A DNA stretch of 64,000 nt from Haemophilus parainfluenzae ATCC 33392. Its GTDB lineage: Bacteria; Pseudomonadota; Gammaproteobacteria; Enterobacterales; Pasteurellaceae. The stretch lies in NCBI RefSeq assembly GCF_031191205.1, contig NZ_CP133470.1, forward strand, positions 751,501 through 815,500, in the 5' to 3' direction. Below, one piece after another: positions 36,744-45,432 of the stretch (its first letter is position 1; every line of letters begins with the position of its first letter). A program made the position numbers and the translations under genes. The notes under the pieces were generated by a model that was given only the letters and a program-made list of their open reading frames with translations, made no database searches and was not told the origin of the DNA.

Positions 36744-38906
36744 TTAATAGTCAGTTAAAACATAGCCATATGCACGAGTACGTCCATCAGGATCTTTTTG
36801 TAAGTAAACCCCTTGGATTTCAGGTGCGAAGCCAGGTAATGTGTTGATGCCCTCTTCTAACGCAAGGAAGTATTTTTGTGCAGTTGGACTCCATCTTTCT
36901 CCTGGCACCACACATAACACACCCGGAGGATAAGGTAACGCACCTTCCGCGGCCACACGACCAACAATGTCTGTTAATGGAACAAGTTCAACTTTGTTAC
37001 GAACGAATTCAATATTCGCATCGTGTGGATTTAACGCATATTCCGGTAATGTTGCTTTGCGGAATAGGTCTTTTTGAAGTTGTTTTACATTACGGCTTAC
37101 ATAAAGGTCATGCATTTCTTGGCATAATTGACGGATGGTGTAGCCTTTGTAACGGTCTTCATTGTTTTTATACACAGTTGGCAATACATCTTTTAATAAA
37201 GAGTCTTGTTTAATGTGTTTTTCAAACAAGGCGATTTGAGCAACCAAAGTTTGCATTTTGGTGAGGGTTTCTGCCGGAGTGAGCAAGAATAAAATTGAGT
37301 TCAAGTCACATTTTTCCGGAATAATACCGTTTTCACGTAAGTAGTTAGCAAGAATAGTTGCTGGTACACCAAATTTTTCATATTCACCGGTTTCTAAGCT
37401 AATACCTGGCGTGGTAAGCAAGAATTTACATGGGTCAACGAAGTATTGTTCATCAGCATAGCCTTCAAATTTATGCCATGTATCTGTTGGGTGGAATTTG
37501 AAGAATTCGAGATTAGTTGCAATTTCTTCTGTGTCATAATCTTGCCATTTTTTACCTTTAATTATGGTTGGAATAAATGGACGAATTAATTCACAGTGAT
37601 TTAATACTAATTTACGTGCTTCGATACCCACTTTCACACATTCATGCCATAAACGACGACCCGCTTCACTACCTTGAATTTTCGCATTCACATCTAATGC
37701 CGCAAATAATGGATAGAATGGACTGGTTGATGCATGTAACATAAAGGCATTATTGAAACGTTTGTGGTTTACATAACGATCTTGACCTTTAATGTGTTTA
37801 TCTTTTTTGTGAATTTGTGAAGTTTGTGAGAAACCTGCTTGTTGTTTATGAACAGATTGAGTCACTAAAATACCAGGGTCATTTTCATTTAATTCAAGCA
37901 ATAATGGCGAGCAGTCTTTCATCATTGGAATGAATTGTTCATAACCTACCCATGCAGAGTCGAATAAGATGTAGTCACAAAGATGACCAATTTTATCTAC
38001 CACTTGACGTGCGTTATAAATTGTACCGTCATAAGTACCTAATTGGATAACCGCTAAACGGAATGGACGTTTTTGATTTAATTTTTCAGGTGCGACTTCT
38101 TTAATTAATGATTTCAAATAATCTTCTTCGAAGCAGTGACTATCAATACCACCAATGAAACCAAATGGATTACGTGCTGTTTCTAAGTAAATTGGGGTTG
38201 CACCTGCTTGAATTAATGCACCATGGTGATTTGATTTATGGTTATTACGGTCAAATAACACTAAATCGCCCGGAGCAAGTACAGCATTTAACGCAACTTT
38301 GTTTGAAGAAGAAGTACCATTTAATACGAAGTAAGTTTTATCCGCATTGAATACTTGAGCTGCGTATTTTTGTGCATCACAAGCTGCCCCTTCGTGAATT
38401 AACAAGTCACCTAATTTCACGTCAGCATTACAAATATCTGAACGGAAAATATTTTCACCGTAGAAGTCATAAAGGAAACGACCTGCTGGATGTTTACGAT
38501 AGTATTGACCACCTTGATGTCCTGGACAGTCAAAAGCAATATTACCCATTTCCACATATTCACTTAACATTTTGAAGAATGGCGGTAACATTTTTTCTTC
38601 ATAAAGTTTTGCTGCAGTTTCGATTTGACGACTATAAAGCTTAATATCATAACCATTTAAATCTTGAATATGATAAATAGCATCATAGAATTTCGGATCA
38701 ACTTGTTCTTCTTCAGTTTGAACAACAAATACTGGAATACCAAAGTTCGTTGCCTGAATACGTTCAAGGTAGTCACCGACATCTCCTGAAGTCAACACAA
38801 TAGCGGAAACATCAGTAAAGTCTGTTTTGGTAATTTCAACTAATTCTCTATGTGTAGAGAAATATTGTTCAACTTTTGGACTATATGCAATTTTTAAGTT
38901 TGGCAT
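36744..38906 (-). CDS. speF: Inducible ornithine decarboxylase
   Basis: A 720-residue PLP-dependent decarboxylase of the large prokaryotic type. It has an N-terminal receiver-like wing domain (about 1-105), then the catalytic domain with FDCPGHQGGQYYRKHPAG and the PLP lysine in TQSVHKQQAGFSQTS (about residue 355), and the C-terminal domain with YPPGVLCVVPGERW. It makes putrescine and CO2, consuming a proton. Upstream are a leader peptide like SpeFL, about 250 bases of leader RNA, and a good promoter, so it is probably controlled by ornithine. Confidence 0.97.
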   Translation of the reverse strand: MPNLKIAYSPKVEQYFSTHRELVEITKTDFTDVSAIVLTSGDVGDYLERIQATNFGIPVFVVQTEEEQVDPKFYDAIYHIQDLNGYDIKLYSRQIETAAKLYEEKMLPPFFKMLSEYVEMGNIAFDCPGHQGGQYYRKHPAGRFLYDFYGENIFRSDICNADVKLGDLLIHEGAACDAQKYAAQVFNADKTYFVLNGTSSSNKVALNAVLAPGDLVLFDRNNHKSNHHGALIQAGATPIYLETARNPFGFIGGIDSHCFEEDYLKSLIKEVAPEKLNQKRPFRLAVIQLGTYDGTIYNARQVVDKIGHLCDYILFDSAWVGYEQFIPMMKDCSPLLLELNENDPGILVTQSVHKQQAGFSQTSQIHKKDKHIKGQDRYVNHKRFNNAFMLHASTSPFYPLFAALDVNAKIQGSEAGRRLWHECVKVGIEARKLVLNHCELIRPFIPTIIKGKKWQDYDTEEIATNLEFFKFHPTDTWHKFEGYADEQYFVDPCKFLLTTPGISLETGEYEKFGVPATILANYLRENGIIPEKCDLNSILFLLTPAETLTKMQTLVAQIALFEKHIKQDSLLKDVLPTVYKNNEDRYKGYTIRQLCQEMHDLYVSRNVKQLQKDLFRKATLPEYALNPHDANIEFVRNKVELVPLTDIVGRVAAEGALPYPPGVLCVVPGERWSPTAQKYFLALEEGINTLPGFAPEIQGVYLQKDPDGRTRAYGYVLTDY

Positions 38907-39126
38907 AATAAACTCCTTTTATTTATTTTTGACGTAAAGCTACCCTGCGTTATTAATTTTAATAACACAATAGATTTATTTAGAATAAAAAAAACCTCTC
39001 TAGTTTTTTATAAAAAAACTAAAGTAATAATTTTTTATTTTAAATTAAATAAGATTAAGTTAATTTCGAAAAAATATTTTTTGCCTATTTTAAGCAACAC
39101 AAAAATATTCAGAAATTAATCTGTGG

Positions 39127-39166
39127 AGACTCTCTAAACAGAGAGAAAAACTCTGTTTAGAGAGTC
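39127..39166 (-). promoter_or_regulatory. 16-bp perfect hairpin overlapping the speFL stop codon
   Basis: GACTCTCTAAACAGAG and CTCTGTTTAGAGAGTC form a perfect 16-base stem. The TAA of the leader peptide (39157-39159) lies inside the first arm on the minus strand. No T-run follows, so it is not a simple terminator. A ribosome at or near the end of the leader would open it, which makes it a candidate regulatory switch. Confidence 0.65.
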
Positions 39167-39264
39167 GTATTGGATGGTTTGTTTTGAGAAGCGAATACTG
39201 AGTATGAAAAGCAAGAGCGATGAGACGGCATCATAATATGGCGTGTACGACGGATATGAGCCAT
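39157..39264 (-). CDS. speFL: SpeFL-like arginine-rich leader peptide of speF
   Basis: A 35-residue peptide beginning MAHIRRTRHIMM, followed by SHRSCFSYSVF. E. coli SpeFL has the same pattern (HIRRxxHIM, then HR..F.F..F), where the nascent chain traps L-ornithine and stalls the ribosome, raising speF expression. AAAGG lies about 10 bases before the ATG at 39264. An in-frame ATG at 39351 with AGAGGG upstream would give a 64-residue form; which is used is unclear. The C-terminal NKPSNTTL tail is longer than in E. coli. The location, about 250 bases upstream of speF on the same strand, is as expected. Confidence 0.8.
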   Translation of the reverse strand: MAHIRRTRHIMMPSHRSCFSYSVFASQNKPSNTTL

Positions 39265-39395
39265 CAAAGAGCGACCTTTTATCGGATTAAACCGTAAAAG
39301 TCTCAATACTTTCGTATGGACGTATCTGTGTATATATGTACGCAGTAGCATAGAAAAAATCCCTCTTTTTATCTAAACTAACCTTTGTTAGGTAT

Positions 39396-39424
39396 ACTCT
39401 ATTCTCGTGCAAAGATTATGTCAA
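39396..39424 (-). promoter_or_regulatory. Sigma-70 promoter of the speFL-speF-potE operon
   Basis: TTGACA and TAGAGT are separated by 17 bases on the minus strand; the -35 is perfect and the -10 matches 4 of 6. The predicted start is near 39389, giving a long leader of about 480 bases before speF that contains speFL. A small hairpin at the predicted 5' end (39379-39392) may protect the message. Confidence 0.55.
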
Positions 39425-39441
39425 TAATATTTTTCAAAAAA

Positions 39442-39457
39442 TGTGATCGTTATCAAA
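39442..39457. promoter_or_regulatory. FNR/CRP-like site upstream of the speF promoter
   Basis: GTGAT-CGTT-ATCAA matches the FNR consensus TTGATNNNNATCAA at 9 of 10 fixed bases, and TGTGA-N6-TCAAA resembles a CRP site. Its centre is about 60.5 bases upstream of the predicted speF start, a normal class I activator position. Confidence 0.4.
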
Positions 39458-39561
39458 AAATAAATTTAAATTTCATATAAAATAAAACCACAAAAAGTAC
39501 GGAAATAAATTATTATTAAAATTAGATGATGAATAACGTTATCAATTTAACGAGAGCTTTC

Positions 39562-40566
39562 CTAAGCTAAACTTGCCACCATTACCGCCTTAATGGTATG
39601 CATACGGTTTTCAGCTTGTTCAAATGCAATATTCATCGGAGACTCAAAAACATCTTCTGTGACTTCAATACCATTTGCTAATTCAGGATATTTTTCTGCA
39701 ATTTGACGACCCATTTGGGTTTCACTGTTATGGAATGCAGGTAAACAATGCATGAATTTTACTTTTGGATTACCCGTACGCTTCATGAGTTCTGGCGTGA
39801 CTTGATAAGGAAGCAATAACTTAATGCGCTCTGCCCAAGCGTCTAATGGTTCGCCCATTGAAACCCAAACATCGGTATGCACAAAATCAACACCTCTTAC
39901 GGCTGTGTCGATATCTTCAGTGACAGTAATCTGCGCACCACTTTCTTTAGCAAAACCTTCACACATTTCAACAAAACCGGCTTCTGGCAATAAGGCTTTA
40001 GGGCCGCAAATACGCACATCCATCCCAAGTTTAGACCCAATCAATAAAAGAGAATTCCCCATGTTATTACGCGCATCACCAATATACACATAACTAATTT
40101 GACGAAGTGGCTTGTCACAATGTTCAATCATCGTAAGAACATCCGCAAGCATTTGTGTAGGATGAAACTCATCCGTTAAACCATTAAACACCGGCACACC
40201 AGCATAATCTGCAAGTTCTTGTACAGTACTTTGTTTAAAGCCTCGATACTCAATCGCATCATACATTCGCCCGAGAACTCTCGCGGTGTCTTTCATGCTT
40301 TCTTTATGTCCAATTTGAGAAGAGTTTGGATCGATATAAGTCACTCGAGCACCTTGATCATAAGCTGCAACTTCAAAAGCACAGCGAGTACGTGTTGAAG
40401 TTTTTTCAAAAATGAGTGCAATATTTTTACCTTTAAGTTGTTGCTGCTCTGTCCCTGCATATTTAGCACGTTTTAAATCACGCGATAAATCTAACAAATA
40501 ATTAATTTCGTGTTCTGAATGATGAACAAGACTCAATAGGTGTCTATTTTTAAGATTAAAAGCCAT
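39562..40566 (-). CDS. arcB: Ornithine carbamoyltransferase
   Basis: A 334-residue enzyme joining ornithine and carbamoyl phosphate, or the reverse. [12 protein letters not shown] (about residues 55-66) binds carbamoyl phosphate, [12 protein letters not shown] and [12 protein letters not shown] are typical, and HCLPAFH holds the catalytic cysteine. AAGGAG precedes the ATG at 40566. Biosynthetic (argF) and catabolic (arcB) forms cannot be told apart by sequence alone; in Haemophilus the gene is called arcB. No arcC or arcA is adjacent. It shares ornithine with the neighbouring speF. Confidence 0.92.
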   Translation of the reverse strand: MAFNLKNRHLLSLVHHSEHEINYLLDLSRDLKRAKYAGTEQQQLKGKNIALIFEKTSTRTRCAFEVAAYDQGARVTYIDPNSSQIGHKESMKDTARVLGRMYDAIEYRGFKQSTVQELADYAGVPVFNGLTDEFHPTQMLADVLTMIEHCDKPLRQISYVYIGDARNNMGNSLLLIGSKLGMDVRICGPKALLPEAGFVEMCEGFAKESGAQITVTEDIDTAVRGVDFVHTDVWVSMGEPLDAWAERIKLLLPYQVTPELMKRTGNPKVKFMHCLPAFHNSETQMGRQIAEKYPELANGIEVTEDVFESPMNIAFEQAENRMHTIKAVMVASLA

Positions 40567-40696
40567 CGCGATCTCCTTATCAGATGCCATCAATAAATGC
40601 TGGCCAACTTACTGTGAATAACTTAATTTTAGTGGATTGGATAGCCTATTTTTGTCCCAAACGTGAAGTTTTGCAACCGAATTCAATTCTTTATTT

Positions 40697-40712
40697 TGTG
40701 ATGCGTATCACA
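40697..40712. promoter_or_regulatory. CRP site upstream of cpdB
   Basis: TGTGA-TGCGTA-TCACA is a perfect match to both CRP half-sites. It lies 86 bases before the cpdB start; TATATT at 40729 and TATAAA at 40749 are possible -10 elements downstream. It could also act on the divergent arcB. Confidence 0.75.
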
Positions 40713-40797
40713 CTTCATTTCAGAACTTTATATTGCGCTTTCTTTATATATAAAAGAGATTTAAAATCCCGTCGATTCTCACACAACAGGAGCACAT

Positions 40798-42771
40798 ATG
40801 ATCAACAGAAGAGATTTCATCCAACTTGGCGCAAGCAGTATTTTAGCGTTAAGTGCGAGCCGCTTTGCTTTTGCAAAAAGCGACACACAAGTCGATTTAC
40901 GTATTGTGGCAACAACCGATATTCACAGTTTTTTAACTGACTTCGATTACTACAAAGATGCACCGACTGAGAAATTCGGTTTTACCCGTGCAGCAAGCTT
41001 GATTCGTCAAGCACGTAAAGAGGTGAAAAACAGCGTTTTAGTTGATAACGGTGACTTAATCCAAGGTAACCCAATTGCTGACTATCAAGCAGCTAAAGGT
41101 TATAAAGAAGGCAAATCAAACCCAGCTGTGGATTGCTTAAATGCGATGCACTATGAAGTAGGGACATTAGGTAACCACGAATTTAACTATGGCTTAGACT
41201 ATTTAGCGGATGCGATTAAACAAGCTAAATTTCCTATCATCAATGCCAACGTAGTGAAAGTAGGCACTGAAGAGCCCTATTTCACACCTTATGTAATTCA
41301 AACGAAAGAAGTGGTGGATAGCCAAGGTAAAACGCACAAACTAAACATTGGTTATATCGGTTTTGTGCCACCACAAATTATGGTGTGGGATAAAGCAAAT
41401 TTACAAGGCAAAGTTGAAACGCGCGATATCGTGAAAACCGCACAAAAATATGTGCCAGAAATGAAACAAAAAGGTGCCGATATTATTGTGGCACTTGCAC
41501 ACACTGGGCCATCTGACGAACCATATCAAGAAGGTGCAGAAAACTCAGCATTCTATCTTGCTGATGTACCACACATTGATGCAATTGTTTTCGGTCACTC
41601 TCACCGTTTATTCCCGAATAAAGAGTTCGCAAAATCACCAAATGCAGATATTGCTAAAGGTACCGTAAAAGGCGTACCTGAAAGTATGGCTGGCTACTGG
41701 GCAAACAACATCAGTGTGATCGACTTAACCCTTGCTCAACACAACGGCAAATGGTTAGTGACTGATGGTAAAGCGGTACTTCGCCCAATTTATGATGCTG
41801 AAAACAAAAAAGCGACCACAGAAAGTGATGCCGAATTGACCGCACTTTTAAAACCTGTGCATGAAGCCACCCGTGAATTCGTGGCACAGCCAATCGGTAA
41901 AGCCACCGATAACATGTACAGCTACTTAGCCTTAGTGCAAGATGACCCAACCATTCAAATTGTGAACCAGGCACAAAAAGCTTACGTTGAAAAAGTGGCA
42001 CCAAGTGTTGCAGCAATGGCGGGCTTACCAATTTTAAGTGCGGGCGCACCGTTTAAAGCAGGCGGACGTAAAAATGACCCTACTGGCTATACAGAGGTGA
42101 ACAAAGGTGAATTAACCTTCCGTAACGCAGCAGACTTATACCTCTATCCAAATACCTTAGTTGTTGTCAAAGCAACAGGTGAAGAATTGAAAGAATGGTT
42201 AGAATGTAGCGCAGGTATGTTTAAACAAATCGATCCTACCAGCGACAAACCACAATCTTTACTTGATTGGGACGGTTTCCGTACTTATAACTACGATGTG
42301 ATTGACGGCGTAAATTATGAATTCGACCTGACTCAACCACCGCGTTATGACGGCGAATGTAAATTGATTAACCCGAACTCACACCGAGTGGTGAATTTAA
42401 CTTACCAAGGTAAACCGGTTGATCCAAAAGCAGAATTCTTAATTGCAACTAACAACTATCGTGCTTACGGTAATAAATTCCCAGGCACAGGCGATGCGCA
42501 CATTGTTTACGCTTCTCCTGATGAAAATCGCCAAATTCTTGCGGATTATATCAAAGCAGAAAGCGAAAAAAATGGCCATGTAAACCCTAGTGCGGATAAA
42601 AACTGGCGCTTTGCACCGATTAAAGGTAACGATAAATTAGACGTACGTTTTGAAACCTCGCCAAGCGAACAAGCAGCGAAATTCATTCAAGACAATGCAC
42701 AATACCCAATGAAGAAAGTCGGCACCGATGAAGTGGGATTTGCGGTATATCAAATTGATTTATCGAAATAA
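40798..42771 (+). CDS. cpdB: 2',3'-cyclic-nucleotide 2'-phosphodiesterase/3'-nucleotidase with Tat signal
   Basis: A 657-residue periplasmic nucleotide-salvage enzyme. The signal ([16 protein letters not shown], cleavage after FAFA) carries twin arginines, unlike the Sec signal of E. coli CpdB. The metallophosphatase domain shows [25 protein letters not shown] and FGHSHRLF; the C-terminal 5'-nucleotidase domain includes [11 protein letters not shown] and NNYRAYG. An AACAGGAGC ribosome site precedes the ATG. It is preceded by a CRP site, so it is probably induced on carbon limitation. Confidence 0.95.
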   Translation: MINRRDFIQLGASSILALSASRFAFAKSDTQVDLRIVATTDIHSFLTDFDYYKDAPTEKFGFTRAASLIRQARKEVKNSVLVDNGDLIQGNPIADYQAAKGYKEGKSNPAVDCLNAMHYEVGTLGNHEFNYGLDYLADAIKQAKFPIINANVVKVGTEEPYFTPYVIQTKEVVDSQGKTHKLNIGYIGFVPPQIMVWDKANLQGKVETRDIVKTAQKYVPEMKQKGADIIVALAHTGPSDEPYQEGAENSAFYLADVPHIDAIVFGHSHRLFPNKEFAKSPNADIAKGTVKGVPESMAGYWANNISVIDLTLAQHNGKWLVTDGKAVLRPIYDAENKKATTESDAELTALLKPVHEATREFVAQPIGKATDNMYSYLALVQDDPTIQIVNQAQKAYVEKVAPSVAAMAGLPILSAGAPFKAGGRKNDPTGYTEVNKGELTFRNAADLYLYPNTLVVVKATGEELKEWLECSAGMFKQIDPTSDKPQSLLDWDGFRTYNYDVIDGVNYEFDLTQPPRYDGECKLINPNSHRVVNLTYQGKPVDPKAEFLIATNNYRAYGNKFPGTGDAHIVYASPDENRQILADYIKAESEKNGHVNPSADKNWRFAPIKGNDKLDVRFETSPSEQAAKFIQDNAQYPMKKVGTDEVGFAVYQIDLSK

Positions 42772-42777
42772 CAAAAA

Positions 42778-42798
42778 AGGGCGTGCTCAGCACGCCCT
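42778..42798 (-). terminator. Terminator of the NSS/metS operon
   Basis: AGGGCGTG pairs with CACGCCCT; on the minus strand TTTTTTG follows. It lies between the convergent cpdB and metS genes and may stop both. Confidence 0.75.
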
Positions 42799-42828
42799 AC
42801 TTATTTCAAAGTGCGGTCAATTTTGACC

Positions 42829-42927
42829 TTATTTTTCTTCCTTTGGAAGTCTGATTAAGGAAAAGATCAAGCCGCCCCAAATCACAAAAAGCGCCACAAT
42901 CATCATTATAATTGCAATACTTGTCAT
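42829..42927 (-). CDS. MetS-family NSS transporter small subunit
   Basis: A 32-residue single-span peptide: MTSIAIIMMIVALFVIWGG followed by a charged tail ending PKEEK. This is the pattern of the methionine/alanine importer small subunit (MetS), which is needed by some NSS transporters. AAAGGAG lies 7 bases before the ATG, inside the end of the large-subunit gene, and only two bases separate the two coding regions. Too short for most gene finders, it is supported by position, ribosome site and composition. Confidence 0.85.
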   Translation of the reverse strand: MTSIAIIMMIVALFVIWGGLIFSLIRLPKEEK

Positions 42928-42929
42928 CT

Positions 42930-44444
42930 TTATTCTCCTTTTTCTTCAAGCTTGAAGTTGTCTTCATTTTTCCATTTTAAACGAGAAAGAATGAATGAAA
43001 CCACGACAAGCGAAATTGCCATGCCCCAACCAAAGATATTTACAAACCAGCTCGGATAGCCTTCATAACCTTCAGTAAATACTTTTGCACCTTCACTGAA
43101 TAACATAAAGGCAAGAATACCGGTGGTGATGACAATGCATAAACGCCATAGGAAACCCACTTTGAATGAAGAGCTTTGATTTAAGTGGTTGCCTAATAAG
43201 CCTAGTTTTTCATTTGCAACAATCACAATTAATGAAACAAATGCCACTGCTACAATACCAAAGTAGTTCACAAATTTATCGAACACATCAAGCATTGGTA
43301 AACCTGTTGTGGTACCAAATAAAATGACTGATACCACCATCATTGGTAAACCAACAACAAAGGTCGCTTTTGCTCGACGTAAACGGAGTTTGTCTTGAAT
43401 CGCTGAAATGATTACTTCAATAACAGAGATAAATGAGGTTAATGCCGCAAAGGTTAATGAACCGAAGAATAATACCCCTAATACTTCACCGAATGGTGCT
43501 TTATTAATAATGGTTGGGAATGCAAAGAAGGCTAAACCAATACCACCTTTTGCTACTTCGCTCACTTCTACACCTTGTGCGGTTGCGATGAAACCTAATG
43601 CCGCAAATACACCAATACCCGCAAGCACCTCAAAACTTGAGTTCGCAAAACCAACAACTAAACCGCTACCTGTTAAATCTGAATCTTTTTTCAAGTACGA
43701 TGCATACGTAATCATAATCCCGAAACAGATGGAAAGAGAGAAGAAGATTTGACCGTAAGCCGCAATCCACACGCTCGGATTAGAGAGTTTTGACCAGTCT
43801 GGTGTAAATAGTGCGTTTAAGCCTTTTTCTGCACCTGGTAAGAATAAAGAATAAACGACCAACGCTACAAACATCACCACTAAAACAGGCATTAAGATAT
43901 CTGAAGATTTAGAAATCCCTTTTTGAATACCTAAAGAAAGTACGCCTAACGCCACTAACCATACAGCAATTAATGGACCAGTTACCATGCCGACAAACTC
44001 AAAGCTCACACCATTGCTGATATCGCCCATTTTTAAGAATTCGTGTAGGAAGAAATCAATCGGTTGGTCGCCCCAAGCAGAATTAAGTGAGAAATAGGTA
44101 TAGCTTGCCGCCCAACCTAATACCACGGCGTAGTAAAGACCGATGATGACGTTCACCATCACTTGCCACCAACCAAACACTTCAAAGTGTGGGTTAAAGC
44201 GACGATAAGAAAGCGGTGCACCACCACGATGGCGATGACCGATTGCGTAATCTAAGAAAAGCAATGGAATACCAGCGGTTAAAAGTGCAATAAGGTAAGG
44301 GATAATAAATGCACCGCCACCGTTTTCATAAGTGGTATAAGGGAAACGCCAGATGTTTCCTAAGCCAACAGCGGATCCAATCGCCGCCATAATAAATGCT
44401 TTCCGACCAGAGAAGGTCTCGCGCTTTGCGTTTGACTGCGTCAT
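42930..44444 (-). CDS. Sodium:neurotransmitter symporter-family amino-acid transporter (MetP-like)
   Basis: A 504-residue NSS-family sodium symporter. The first span is preceded by [36 protein letters not shown], the family signature with the sodium site. Twelve or so spans are expected, and the extra C-terminal span region ([21 protein letters not shown]) fits prokaryotic members. A MetS-like small subunit follows directly, so the likely substrates are methionine or alanine; that is inferred. AAGGAAC precedes the ATG at 44444. A promoter is visible just upstream. Confidence 0.88.
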   Translation of the reverse strand: MTQSNAKRETFSGRKAFIMAAIGSAVGLGNIWRFPYTTYENGGGAFIIPYLIALLTAGIPLLFLDYAIGHRHRGGAPLSYRRFNPHFEVFGWWQVMVNVIIGLYYAVVLGWAASYTYFSLNSAWGDQPIDFFLHEFLKMGDISNGVSFEFVGMVTGPLIAVWLVALGVLSLGIQKGISKSSDILMPVLVVMFVALVVYSLFLPGAEKGLNALFTPDWSKLSNPSVWIAAYGQIFFSLSICFGIMITYASYLKKDSDLTGSGLVVGFANSSFEVLAGIGVFAALGFIATAQGVEVSEVAKGGIGLAFFAFPTIINKAPFGEVLGVLFFGSLTFAALTSFISVIEVIISAIQDKLRLRRAKATFVVGLPMMVVSVILFGTTTGLPMLDVFDKFVNYFGIVAVAFVSLIVIVANEKLGLLGNHLNQSSSFKVGFLWRLCIVITTGILAFMLFSEGAKVFTEGYEGYPSWFVNIFGWGMAISLVVVSFILSRLKWKNEDNFKLEEKGE

Positions 44445-44475
44445 ATTAAGTTCCTTTTGAATGAAGAAAGATTTC

Positions 44476-44503
44476 AATATAATGAATTCTAAAACCGAGT
44501 CAA
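44476..44503 (-). promoter_or_regulatory. Sigma-70 promoter of the NSS transporter operon
   Basis: TTGACT and TATATT are 16 bases apart on the minus strand. The predicted start at about 44469 gives a 25-base leader. Confidence 0.55.
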
Positions 44504-44608
44504 GAACTTGGTTTAAAGAGAGGTTAAATTCAGTGAATTTTTTTTAAATTTTACTGACTAAAAGCCGTATTTAACTACTGTCAACAAAACAACCAAAAGG
44601 AAACATTT

Positions 44609-45247
44609 ATGGATCTTAACAGCATTTTAAACCAAGTTTTAGATGTCGCTAAAAACTCTGCAAGCAAACTTGAAACTGGCAACCAAACTATCGACTCTCT
44701 CACTAAAGTAGGCGGCGGTGCTGCGTTAGGCGGTATTTTATCAATGATTTTAGGCCGTAGCGGTGGCGCAAGTTTAGCAAAATTAGGCTCACTTGCTGTA
44801 TTAGGTAATCTTGCTTATCAAGCGTACCAAAACTATCAAAAATCCCAACAAAACAGCCAACCAAGCATTTCAGAAAATGCGTTTGATGTATTAAATTCAT
44901 CAAGCCATGTCGATGCGGGTGAGTTGATTTTACGTACGATGATTGCTGCAGCGGCAGCAGATGGTGAAATCACTGAAGACGAAAAACAAACTATCGCAAA
45001 TGAAGCAGGTAACAACCCTGAATTAGCACAGTGGCTTGAACAAGAAATTCAAAATCCAATTTCTATCAACGAGATTGCTCGTCTTGTAGGTAATGATACT
45101 GCACTTGCAAGCAATGTGTATTTAGCAGCTCGTTTAGTAAGCAAAGATTTATCTCGCAAAGAAATCATTTTCTTAGCAGATTTAGCACAAGCATTAGGCT
45201 TAGACGATGCGCTTGTTGAACAATTAGAAAAACAAGCAGGCTTCTAA
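44609..45247 (+). CDS. DUF533 (YebE-like) membrane protein
   Basis: A 212-residue protein. The N-terminal half has a glycine-rich hydrophobic segment (GGGAALGGILSMILGRSGGASLAKLGSLAVLGNLAY, about residues 32-67); the C-terminal half is a TerB-like helical domain (ILRTMIAAAAADGEITEDEKQTIANEAG). This is the DUF533 layout of E. coli YebE. The function is unknown; in E. coli the gene responds to envelope stress. AAAAGGAAAC precedes the ATG. It is monocistronic with a clear terminator. Confidence 0.85.
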   Translation: MDLNSILNQVLDVAKNSASKLETGNQTIDSLTKVGGGAALGGILSMILGRSGGASLAKLGSLAVLGNLAYQAYQNYQKSQQNSQPSISENAFDVLNSSSHVDAGELILRTMIAAAAADGEITEDEKQTIANEAGNNPELAQWLEQEIQNPISINEIARLVGNDTALASNVYLAARLVSKDLSRKEIIFLADLAQALGLDDALVEQLEKQAGF

Positions 45248-45292
45248 TTTTACGTGCAGAAAACATTGCATTTTCTGACCGCACTTTTCATA

Positions 45293-45327
45293 AAAAAACA
45301 CGATAATCTTGGTTATCGTGTTTTTTT
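45293..45327 (+). terminator. Terminator of the DUF533 gene
   Basis: AAAAAAACACGATAA pairs with TTATCGTGTTTTTTT. It is symmetrical and T-rich on both sides. Confidence 0.8.
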
Positions 45328-45432
45328 CGTTTGTTTTTTCGCGAAAATCTAACCAAAGGCGAAAAATTCCGCTACAATGCAAAACTTCAATATTCATAAA
45401 ATTATTTAATAATCATAAAAACGGGAAGCAAC

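Noticed and set aside
39265..39351. N-terminal extension of the speF leader peptide to 64 residues
   Set aside because: It is possible because AGAGGG precedes the ATG at 39351, but the conserved part begins at the ATG at 39264, which has its own AAAGG. It is kept as an alternative, not as the call.
40613..40630. Possible ArgR box upstream of the ornithine carbamoyltransferase gene
   Set aside because: Only the first half (TGAAT) fits; the second half does not align at the required spacing.
40584..40940. 118-codon open frame overlapping the cpdB start
   Set aside because: It runs out of frame through the cpdB signal sequence, has no recognisable domain, and covers a clear regulatory region with a CRP site.
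45328..45432. ilvL-type leader peptide and attenuator before ilvG
   Set aside because: No short frame rich in leucine, isoleucine or valine was found; the only strong hairpin belongs to the end of the DUF533 gene.
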